Source: JAWLFI01 sp041685645 (GTDB taxonomy: Bacteria; Bacteroidota; Bacteroidia; Chitinophagales; Saprospiraceae). Taken from it: 7,528 bases of DNA. The stretch is from positions 1-7,528 of the forward strand of contig JAWLFI010000125.1 in NCBI GenBank assembly GCA_041685645.1. Direction: 5' to 3'. Below, one piece after another: positions 1 through 6,341 of the stretch; positions within the stretch are counted from its first letter, which is position 1, and each line of letters starts with the position of its first letter. Under the pieces are notes generated by a model. That model had not been told where the DNA came from. It worked only from the letters and a program-made list of their open reading frames with translations, and did not search any database. Made by a program: the position numbers and the translations under genes.

Positions 1-63
1 ATTTAGTGGTAATGGCACTCGACATGTACTCATGGCGAGGGGCACTCCCTAATAAATAAATAA
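1..63. other. Left window edge, no callable gene
   Basis: This short stretch lies downstream of the channel gene. Two plus-strand frames are open from the window edge, one ending at a TAA at 50-52 and the other at a TAA at 57-59, so the tail of a convergent gene could end here. On the minus strand an ATG at 33-31 is also open to the edge. At 11 to 18 residues none of these can be recognised and they cannot be told apart. The stretch ends in an AT-rich run with three AATA units (51-62). Confidence 0.3.
38..50. terminator. Weak hairpin after channel gene
   Basis: AGGG at 38-41 pairs with CCCT at 47-50 around a five-base loop, just beyond the 3' end of the minus-strand channel gene and next to an AT-rich run (51-69). 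The stem is only four pairs. On the minus strand the hairpin is not followed by a T tract, so it is at best a weak or accidental terminator. Confidence 0.12.
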
Positions 64-1137
64 TTAATTTTCTTTAGGGTAAGTGGAAATGAGATCCATG
101 TTTAAATCGTAGTGTTCCTCGAGCTGCTTCATTTGCTCATAGGTGCCGAGGAGGATGAGAGTGCAATTTTGATTAATGGAGTAATGTGGGTTGGGGTTAA
201 CGGTGTATTCCCCATCCTGATCTTTGACCCCGATGACATATACGCCGGAATATTTTCTAAGATTGAGTTCTCGGAGTTCAACCTCTTCCTCTGAGATAGC
301 GAGTTGTTGAAGACGGGTTTCGGCGAATACGATATTATTATCGAGTTCATCAGACAGGAAGGTGAAAAATTGAGTAGAATGGGGTTTTTTAACGAGATTG
401 GCCATGTAAAAGCCGCCGATTTGCTCAGCCATAATGGTATGATCGGCGCCTGAAAGCAGTAATTTCTTTTTCGTACTGCGGTCTTTTGCCCGGGAGATAA
501 TGATGAGGTCTTTATTGATTTGTCTGGCGCTCAGGACGACGAATAAATTATCGGCATCTTCAGGGAGCGCTGTGATAAGAGCCTGTGCGCGGGAAATTCC
601 AGCTTCTTCCAGGGTCTCGTCCTTGGTAGCATCGCCTTCTACATATAACAAGTCACCGTTTTGCTGATGCATGAGTTCAAGTTCCTCTACTTTCTGATCT
701 ATGATGATGAATTTTCTATCGTGCTGTAATAAATAGTGGACAATCTCGCGGCCGTATGAACTATATCCGCAAATAATTACATGGTCTTTGAGTTTACTAA
801 TTTCTTGTTTCATTTTTCTGAAGTCTAGCTGGTGAAAAAATTGACCTTCGATGATGTAGTAGGTGAATGCGGATAGCATGTAGGACAGAATGAGTACGTT
901 ACAAACAATATAGATTGCTGTGAAAATCATTCCGTTTTCTGAGAGGGGTTCTACTTCGTGAAAGCCGACGGTGGAAAAAGTGATGATAGACATATAGAGT
1001 CCCTCAAGAATGGTGTATTTCTCGAGGATCACATACCCTATGGTGCCGATGATTAAGGAGATAAATGGCAATCCGATCGCCCATTTTAGGGAAAGGAAGT
1101 TAGACTTTTTCAGCTGCCTGTAATTATCCGTCATCAT
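64..1137 (-). CDS. Two-TM potassium-channel-like protein with RCK domain
   Basis: This is a complete 357-residue inner-membrane ion channel subunit of the MthK/Kch type, expected to work as a tetramer gated by its cytosolic RCK ring. TM1 spans about residues 19-38, the pore helix and filter about 43-62, and TM2 about 69-95. The RCK N-lobe follows at about 118-245 (HVIICGYSSYG, then acidic D147 at the end of the second beta strand, and EGDAT near 167-171). A TrkA-C lobe lies at about 275-345. The filter reads TVGFHE (56-61) instead of TVGYGD, so the third filter glycine is histidine. The nucleotide motif is GxSxxG instead of GxGxxG, as in MthK, which also has serine there. Two adjacent ATG codons open the frame (1137-1135 and 1134-1132); the first is taken. 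No Shine-Dalgarno site is visible. The gene is divergent from the giant secreted-protein gene. Ion selectivity and ligand cannot be read from sequence. Confidence 0.9.
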   Translation of the reverse strand: MMTDNYRQLKKSNFLSLKWAIGLPFISLIIGTIGYVILEKYTILEGLYMSIITFSTVGFHEVEPLSENGMIFTAIYIVCNVLILSYMLSAFTYYIIEGQFFHQLDFRKMKQEISKLKDHVIICGYSSYGREIVHYLLQHDRKFIIIDQKVEELELMHQQNGDLLYVEGDATKDETLEEAGISRAQALITALPEDADNLFVVLSARQINKDLIIISRAKDRSTKKKLLLSGADHTIMAEQIGGFYMANLVKKPHSTQFFTFLSDELDNNIVFAETRLQQLAISEEEVELRELNLRKYSGVYVIGVKDQDGEYTVNPNPHYSINQNCTLILLGTYEQMKQLEEHYDLNMDLISTYPKEN

Positions 1138-1144
1138 AGAAAAC

Positions 1145-1152
1145 GAAAGATA
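1145..1152 (-). promoter_or_regulatory. Possible -7 box for channel gene
   Basis: Read on the minus strand this is TATCTTTC, which matches seven of eight positions of the Bacteroidota -7 element TAnnTTTG and lies seven bases before the channel ATG. No TTG -33 element is found 17-23 bases upstream, and AT-rich matches of this kind are frequent, so support is weak. Confidence 0.2.
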
Positions 1153-1227
1153 GTAAGATTGTTGCTAAATCTGAGCCCACTTTCAGGAAACTTTACAGGC
1201 TGAAATATGGTGATAAAGAGAGCATTC

Positions 1228-1258
1228 TTGAAATGTATAGGTATTATACTTATATTTA
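1228..1258 (+). promoter_or_regulatory. Candidate Bacteroidota promoter for secreted-protein gene
   Basis: TTG at 1228-1230 and TATATTTA at 1251-1258 are separated by 20 bases, fitting the Bacteroidota sigma-ABfA-type pattern (TTG, 17-23 bases, TAnnTTTG) except for the last base. The box ends 12 bases before the ATG at 1271. Transcription starting about five to seven bases after the box would leave a leader of under ten bases. The assignment is by pattern only. Confidence 0.4.
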
Positions 1259-1270
1259 CAGGCACACTAT

Positions 1271-1369
1271 ATGGAAACCCAGTATATCAAGAGATTAAAC
1301 ATAGTCGACATTGCAAAGGTGTATATCACTGCACTCCTTTGTTTATGCTGTGCTTTCCCTTTGTTGGCA
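1271..1369 (+). other. Signal peptide of giant secreted protein
   Basis: Residues 1-33 have a basic n-region (K7, R8, K16), a hydrophobic core from about V17 to A33 and a LLA|Q cleavage context common in Bacteroidota exports. The n-region is rather long. Three cysteines (24, 26, 27) sit in the core, but none has the small residue at -1 expected of a lipobox, so signal peptidase I is the likelier route. Confidence 0.75.
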
Positions 1370-4300
1370 CAAGAGGCGCAGAGTGTTCAGGTTCCAGCTG
1401 AAGGGGTTTTTCGAAAGGAAGTTCACGGGGCGGATACAAGGAAAGTTCGGATCGTGGATTTGGAAAGAGGTGAGGAGTATCGAGTGGTGGTAAAGGGTCC
1501 CCGCTCACAGTTTACAGACTGGATTTCAGCAGTGATAGACGTGAAGAAAAAGCACTACAAGGGCACTGATGTTACGCAGTTTACCTGGGAGGCGCCTGAG
1601 AGCGAGGTGCTATTGAAGCTTCCAGAAGCTGAGGGCTATTACATCAGTATTTTGACCGCAAAAAGCCCGCAGCAGATTCAATCATCCGCTAAAAATGATC
1701 ATTACAATCCTGAGCCGGATGACGATCCGGAATTACTAGTTAAGGATGTGTTAATAGGTGGAGATTGCTTCGATGTGAGCAACATCAATTTAAGCAGTAG
1801 GTCAAATTCGGCGGGTACTTTTTCTGCCGGAATGAGCTCCATTGGTATTGATGAGGGCGTGGTATTAGGCACGGGGAATGTGAGCATAGGTGTCGGACCA
1901 AATGTCACGACAAATTCAGGAACAGATGACGGTGTGAATTCAAATGATGCAGATTTGCAGCAAATGGTAAATGAACTTTTCCAAGGTTCAAATCAACCCA
2001 TTTTTGACGCTACCATATTGGAGTTTGAGTTTACGCCAACAGTAGATAGTGTGACCTTTGAGTATGTATTTGCCTCTGAGGAATATTGCGATTATGTGGC
2101 TTCAAATTTTAATGATGTTTTCGGTTTCTTTATTTCCGGTCCCGGAGTAAATGGCGACTTTTCGAATAATGCTGAAAATATTGCTCTCGTTCCCGGAACG
2201 AATGATTACGTGAGTATCAATACTCTTAATTTTAATACCAATTCAGCATATTACGTGGATAATGTGCCCGTAGGGCAGCCTCAAAATGCTCCCGGATGCA
2301 CGAATGAGCCTCTCACACCGAGTCCAACAACTGACTTTATAGAATACGATGGGTTTACCGTTCCCCTGCAGGCCATTGCCAATGTAGTGCCCTGTGAGAC
2401 CTATACCATTAAATTGGCCGTAGCAGATGTGGGAGATGGGCGCTTTGATTCTGCTGTTATGTTGAAAGCGGGAAGTTTTCAAGCTGGGGGTACGGCGCTT
2501 TTAGATGTGGAGTCTGAAATCGGGGGCAATACATTCTATGAAGGTTGCTCCGATGGAGGGTTTTATGTTCGAAGAGGAAATACCAATAATTTTAATGAGC
2601 CCTTTGAAATCACTTTAACGATTGATCCGTCGAGCACCGCAGAGCCGGGAGTAGATTACGAACCTTTTGATACTGTGATTGTGATCCCCGCTTTTCAGAT
2701 GGAAGTCTTTATTGAATTGATCACTTTGGCAGGTGCGGAGTACGATGGAGAGGAGAAAACGATCATATTGAAACTCGACAACAGTTGTTCCTGTGAAATT
2801 GAAGAAACGATCATGATCATTGAACCTGTTCCGCCCCTTGAAAGTGAGCTTGAAGGCGATACGGTATGCATTGGCTCTTCTGTGATCTTCGACCCTTCCG
2901 AAGAAGTATATCCGGGAGTAGATTATGCGTGGAGTGATGGACAGGTGGGTCCGGCAATCACTGTTTACCCGTTGGAGTCCGGGTATTATAGTGTTACTCT
3001 TTCCAATGTTTGTGAGGATTTAGTTGATTCGGCTTATGTTGAGGTGATTGAGCAGCCCAAAGCTACTTTATTGGTGGATACGGCAATATGTGAAGGAGAT
3101 TTGTCGACCCTTGATTTGAGCATCCTATTTGAGGGCTTAGGTCCCTATACTTTTTCCTACACCATAAATGGGGAAAGTTATATTATCAATGATTATGAGG
3201 ACTCATTATACGTCATTCCACCAGAACACAGAGACACAGGGCGCTACCGGATTAATTTTATGGATGGCTACTTTCAGTGTCAGGGTATTATTGAAGGAGG
3301 CGGTGAACTGACTTTTCGCTCCTTTGACTTTGATGCAGAAATCACCGATGCAAGTTGTGGCGGCAATGCCGATGGTCAAATCCGAATTTTGCCCGATAGC
3401 TCGGCTTTGCCTTTTACCTATTCCTGGAGCAGCGGAGAAGAGGATTCCATCTTAGACTCATTGACAGTAGGGTCGTATGAAGTGACGATGACAGATGGTT
3501 CTGGATGTACCATTGATACATCCTTCGCTATTTCAGAGTCTTCGGGGGTGGATTATGCACTCGAATTATTGTCTATTCCGAGCTGTGGAGATAGCAGTGG
3601 TGCTGTACGAATTCAAATCGACAGTTCAGATTATAAAACTGTGCTGTGGAATACCGGAGATACGACACTAGGGTTGAGCAATCTTAGCCCCGGCGTGTAT
3701 TCCGTTCAGGTAGAGACTTATACAGAATGTGATATTATAGATTCAATTGAGGTGCCTGAATCTCCCGATGAGCCGCAAATTGAATTTGTGACTATTGACG
3801 GACTTAGCTGTGATCGTGATACGGGATATATCGAGGCAGAAATCAATGCCTTATCTCCCGTTGATCTTCTCTGGAATACGGGAGATACAAGCCTACATAT
3901 TTCACCAAGCCAGCCGGGTAGTTTTGAGTTGTCAGTAACCGATAGTTTGGGGTGTACGGTTCGGCGGACGGTCAGTCTGCCCATAGATACTCTATCTCCA
4001 CTGCTCAGTTTACCGCCAAGCAGGTCTTTTTCCTGTATTGATACAGCATTGACAATAAGCTTAGATACGAGTAGTTGGACCTCTGCGGAGGTGGATTGGT
4101 CAACGAATGGCGGAAATATAAAGGAATTTGGCAAGGGATTCGTTACTGTTTCCTCTTCGGGGCAGTACTTCGCTACAGTAAAAGATACTATAAATGGCTG
4201 TATTTCCAGAGACACGATCGAGGTGACACCTTCAGTAGAGCCGGAGTTTGAGTTGGATTCGCTCACTTCATTGAGCTGTAATGCGCAAACTGTAGCGATT

Positions 4301-6262
4301 TCTGTAACGAGCAATTATGATTATTTGAGGTATTCTTTGCTTTCGAGCAATGGGGACACATTAGGGGTCAATACTTCCGGGATTTTTTCCGTCGATGAAG
4401 CCGGTAGTTATGAAATTGTAGTGCAGGATAGTTTATCCTTCTGTAGCAGTGATACAGTTATTCAAATACGGGAAAACTTCGATTCAGTAGAGATCAATCT
4501 TCCCGATGAATTGACAATTTCCTGTGTGAACCCTTCAGTAGACCTTCAAGCATCTCTTAGTGCAAGCGGTGATTTTTCTTTTGTGTGGAAGGACAACAAT
4601 GGGGAAAACATAGCTATGGGAGGCGGTGATGGGAATGAACAAATCGTTCATACTGTTAGCAGTACAGGCTGGTATACCCTTGAAGTGACCGATAGTGGGA
4701 GTGGCTGTGTGAGTGTGGATTCAGTAGAGGTGGTTTCAGATGAAAATCTACCAACTGTGGAAATACAGGTCGGAGGGTCGATAAACTGTTTGGCTGACTC
4801 AGTTTCAGTGAGTAGCTCCGGATCATCTTTGGGTTCAGAATTTCAATATGAATGGTTGAATTCCAATGGAGATCTGATAGCTATGGATTTGACCACGATT
4901 GATATCGACGCAGCAGGTCAATATACTTTGCGCATCACCAATGCAGAGAATGGATGCTCAGCCGAGCGAGACTTTACGGTTGAGGAGGATTTTGCTCCAC
5001 CGACTTTTTCTTTGCTTGAAGGGGAGCCGTTTACTTGCGCTCGAGACGAAATTCAGTTTTCCGTAGAGTATCCGGATAGTGTGTCAGTCACCATTCAGTG
5101 GATGGGTGAAGGGCAAGTGCTGGGTGAAAATGATGATTTCATATTGTCTTCAAATAGTCTGGCGGATAGCTATCAATTGGTGCTTACCCGATCGGATAAC
5201 GGCTGCTCGGACAGCATTTCTTTCTCTCCGGAATGGGATACGCTGTCACCTGTTGCTATAATTGGAGATCTTCCGACTGTGCCCTGTGATGATAGCTTTG
5301 CCATGGTTGATGGTAGTCCGAGTACCCCGGAAGGATCTTTGAATTTTGAGTGGACTTCCTTTGATGGACAGACAGTGAGTACTGCCGAAACGATGGAAAC
5401 GCAACAAAGCGGGGACTATCAACTATGGGTTGAAAATGCAGTCAATGGCTGTGTGGATAGCGTTAGTTTCTCTCTTGAACAGAACCCGATCAATGGCTTT
5501 TCTGTAGAAGTTGATCCAATACAATGCACCAGAGATTATGCGGAAATTGAAATCTTTGACATAGAGGGCGGAACACCTCCTTACCGCTATAAACTGAATG
5601 GACAGTCTAGTCAGGGTAGCCCTAACTTTTCAAATCTGAGCCCGGGAGATTACACCGTCGAAGTCATCGATCAATTGGGCTGTGTCTGGACCGAGGAGGT
5701 GAATGTTTCAACACTTGATGATCTGAGATTGACGCTGACGGCCGACCTGGAATTAAACTACGGTGATCGCAGAACTTTACAATTAGAAGTGAATCGCTCT
5801 CCGGACGAAATAGTCTCCATTATTTGGTCGCCCTCCGAGCAATTAAGTTGTAATGATTGTTTGAACCCGACGATAACTGCAAGGCAAAGTGAAGAATACA
5901 CTGTAGTCGTTCGAGATATTTATGGTTGCGAAGCACAAATCAGCTTAAAAGTGGATGTGACGATTGATCCCAATGTATTTATACCGAATGTGTTTAGTCC
6001 CAACGGGGATGGCATTAATGATATGTTCTACGTGCAAGGGGGCCCGACTGTAGTGAGTGTCCCCGAGCTATTAGTTTTTGACCGATGGGGCAATTTACTT
6101 TTCGAACAGCGCAACATCCCGGCCAATAGCCCTTCAGTAGGTTGGGACGGCCGATATAAAGGCCAACCTCTGGACCCCGCAGTTTTCGTATATTTGGTCA
6201 AGGTCGAAATTGTGACAGGAGAAGTACTCACTTTTACCGGAGATGTCACAATTACAAAATAA
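1271..6262 (+). CDS. Giant T9SS-secreted multidomain surface protein
   Basis: This complete 1663-residue protein is probably an extracellular adhesin or matrix component. Domains in order: signal peptide (1-33, likely cut before Q34); beta-rich N-terminal region (about 35-135) and acidic linker (about 147-154); choice-of-anchor L domain (about 155-405); Calx-beta-like domain (about 408-515); two Ig-like domains (about 522-680); ten modules of 75-88 residues, each with two cysteines (about 685-1480); a stalk domain with LSCNDC (about 1484-1566); and a T9SS type B C-terminal domain (about 1567-1663; FSPNGDGINDMF, VFDRWGNLLF, GWDG). The type B domain directs outer-membrane translocation after Sec export. 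Lysine and arginine are scarce in the module array while Asp, Glu and Ser are abundant. ATG 1271 is chosen because it is the only in-frame Met before the hydrophobic segment, the next being M188. No catalytic domain is seen. The ligand is unknown. Confidence 0.93.
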   Translation: METQYIKRLNIVDIAKVYITALLCLCCAFPLLAQEAQSVQVPAEGVFRKEVHGADTRKVRIVDLERGEEYRVVVKGPRSQFTDWISAVIDVKKKHYKGTDVTQFTWEAPESEVLLKLPEAEGYYISILTAKSPQQIQSSAKNDHYNPEPDDDPELLVKDVLIGGDCFDVSNINLSSRSNSAGTFSAGMSSIGIDEGVVLGTGNVSIGVGPNVTTNSGTDDGVNSNDADLQQMVNELFQGSNQPIFDATILEFEFTPTVDSVTFEYVFASEEYCDYVASNFNDVFGFFISGPGVNGDFSNNAENIALVPGTNDYVSINTLNFNTNSAYYVDNVPVGQPQNAPGCTNEPLTPSPTTDFIEYDGFTVPLQAIANVVPCETYTIKLAVADVGDGRFDSAVMLKAGSFQAGGTALLDVESEIGGNTFYEGCSDGGFYVRRGNTNNFNEPFEITLTIDPSSTAEPGVDYEPFDTVIVIPAFQMEVFIELITLAGAEYDGEEKTIILKLDNSCSCEIEETIMIIEPVPPLESELEGDTVCIGSSVIFDPSEEVYPGVDYAWSDGQVGPAITVYPLESGYYSVTLSNVCEDLVDSAYVEVIEQPKATLLVDTAICEGDLSTLDLSILFEGLGPYTFSYTINGESYIINDYEDSLYVIPPEHRDTGRYRINFMDGYFQCQGIIEGGGELTFRSFDFDAEITDASCGGNADGQIRILPDSSALPFTYSWSSGEEDSILDSLTVGSYEVTMTDGSGCTIDTSFAISESSGVDYALELLSIPSCGDSSGAVRIQIDSSDYKTVLWNTGDTTLGLSNLSPGVYSVQVETYTECDIIDSIEVPESPDEPQIEFVTIDGLSCDRDTGYIEAEINALSPVDLLWNTGDTSLHISPSQPGSFELSVTDSLGCTVRRTVSLPIDTLSPLLSLPPSRSFSCIDTALTISLDTSSWTSAEVDWSTNGGNIKEFGKGFVTVSSSGQYFATVKDTINGCISRDTIEVTPSVEPEFELDSLTSLSCNAQTVAISVTSNYDYLRYSLLSSNGDTLGVNTSGIFSVDEAGSYEIVVQDSLSFCSSDTVIQIRENFDSVEINLPDELTISCVNPSVDLQASLSASGDFSFVWKDNNGENIAMGGGDGNEQIVHTVSSTGWYTLEVTDSGSGCVSVDSVEVVSDENLPTVEIQVGGSINCLADSVSVSSSGSSLGSEFQYEWLNSNGDLIAMDLTTIDIDAAGQYTLRITNAENGCSAERDFTVEEDFAPPTFSLLEGEPFTCARDEIQFSVEYPDSVSVTIQWMGEGQVLGENDDFILSSNSLADSYQLVLTRSDNGCSDSISFSPEWDTLSPVAIIGDLPTVPCDDSFAMVDGSPSTPEGSLNFEWTSFDGQTVSTAETMETQQSGDYQLWVENAVNGCVDSVSFSLEQNPINGFSVEVDPIQCTRDYAEIEIFDIEGGTPPYRYKLNGQSSQGSPNFSNLSPGDYTVEVIDQLGCVWTEEVNVSTLDDLRLTLTADLELNYGDRRTLQLEVNRSPDEIVSIIWSPSEQLSCNDCLNPTITARQSEEYTVVVRDIYGCEAQISLKVDVTIDPNVFIPNVFSPNGDGINDMFYVQGGPTVVSVPELLVFDRWGNLLFEQRNIPANSPSVGWDGRYKGQPLDPAVFVYLVKVEIVTGEVLTFTGDVTITK
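1733..2485 (+). other. Choice-of-anchor L domain
   Basis: Residues about 155-405 match this family, found in secreted proteins that use varied cell-surface anchors. Landmarks are FEYVFASEEYCDYV (263-276), FNDVFGFFISGPG (280-292), NIALVPGT (303-310), VSINTLN (314-320), EYDGFT (358-363) and a closing stretch about 379-403 with IKLAVADVGDG then FDSAV and AGSF. Cysteines 166, 273, 343 and 375 lie inside. The domain suggests surface display; its binding partner is not known. Confidence 0.85.
2492..2815 (+). other. Calx-beta-like domain
   Basis: Residues about 408-515 show the Calx-beta layout: YEGC (423-426), a strand FYVRRGNTNNF, a GVDYEPFDTVIVIPAF stretch (460-475) resembling the GxDY turn, and an acidic DGEEKTIILKL strand (492-502). 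This domain commonly follows choice-of-anchor L in Bacteroidota proteins. Classical examples bind calcium, but only some of the usual acidic ligands can be picked out here. The family call is by pattern and moderate. Confidence 0.55.
3323..5710 (+). repeat. Tandem array of ten two-cysteine SprB/Ig-like modules
   Basis: Residues about 685-1480 hold ten consecutive beta-sandwich modules. Each has a cysteine near its start and one in a closing GC, EC or FC motif: 696/746, 772/820, 847/895, 922/977, 1003/1058, 1085/1146, 1173/1229, 1256/1312, 1339/1394 and 1419/1471. Module starts are 75-88 residues apart. The first three and the last look like SprB repeats (W or Y core, S-P-G-x-Y, G-C). The middle six are more Ig/PKD-like, several joined by D-x-x-x-P linkers such as DTLSP (906-910 and 1323-1327). 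The pairs are probably disulfides after export; this is inferred. Confidence 0.8.
5720..5968 (+). other. Ig-like stalk domain before sorting signal
   Basis: Residues about 1484-1566 form the Ig/PKD-like domain that often precedes a T9SS C-terminal domain. Its signature is a W-S-P near 1519-1521, LSCNDC (1525-1530), EYTVVV (1542-1547) and YGC (1551-1553). It differs from the preceding array in having a CxxC plus one further cysteine, so its disulfide pattern must differ. Confidence 0.65.
5969..6259 (+). other. T9SS type B C-terminal sorting domain
   Basis: Residues about 1567-1663 match the gliding-motility-associated C-terminal domain: IPNVFSPNGDGINDMF (1571-1586), LLVFDRWGNLLFE (1600-1612), GWDGRYKGQPLDPAVFVYLV (1624-1643) and a terminal threonine-rich beta strand. 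The type B domain is the export signal for T9SS, and members such as SprB need an SprF-like partner. The domain is intact and ends at the protein C-terminus as expected. Confidence 0.93.
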
Positions 6263-6264
6263 AT

Positions 6265-6293
6265 TCACTGGCCTGCGAGTTATCTTTCAGTGA
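6265..6293 (+). terminator. Weak inverted repeat after giant gene
   Basis: TCACTG (6265-6270) is repeated inverted as CAGTGA (6288-6293), giving a six-pair stem with a 17-base loop three bases after the TAA stop. No T tract follows, so intrinsic termination is uncertain. It could mark the transcript end or be chance. Confidence 0.2.
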
Positions 6294-6305
6294 GAGGAAA
6301 TAAAA

Positions 6306-6336
6306 TTAGTCCTTTCGGAGAATCCCTTTATTTTTG
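6306..6336 (+). promoter_or_regulatory. Candidate promoter for BatA-like gene
   Basis: TATTTTTG at 6329-6336 is an exact match to the Bacteroidota -7 element TAnnTTTG. A degenerate -33 element, TTA at 6306-6308, lies 20 bases upstream. The box ends five bases before the ATG at 6342, so transcription would begin at or next to the start codon. This would make the gene its own transcription unit with a leaderless or nearly leaderless mRNA. Evidence is pattern only. Confidence 0.4.
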
Positions 6337-6341
6337 CAGCC

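Noticed and set aside
1..59. C-terminal tail of a convergent gene or start of another minus-strand gene
   Set aside because: Two plus frames and one minus frame are all open over fewer than 20 residues; nothing separates them or allows a family call.
1340..1354. Cysteines 24, 26 and 27 in the signal peptide as a lipobox
   Set aside because: None is preceded by the small residue at -1 that signal peptidase II requires, and the LLA|Q site fits signal peptidase I.
2212..2225. Small inverted repeat GAGTA/TACTC within the anchor-L coding region
   Set aside because: A five-pair stem inside a well-conserved coding domain is expected by chance and has no T tract.
3718..4314. Long antisense open frame (198 codons) inside the giant gene
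   Set aside because: It lies wholly opposite a frame with clear repeat-domain homology. The product shows no recognisable domain and no start context. Codon bias of the sense gene explains the lack of stops.
4231..6140. Five copies of TTCAGTAG in the giant gene (4231, 4483, 4534, 4720, 6133) as a possible DNA signal
   Set aside because: All encode Ser-Val in the same phase, often in a D-S-V-E or P-S-V-E context, so codon choice on a repeated protein motif explains them.
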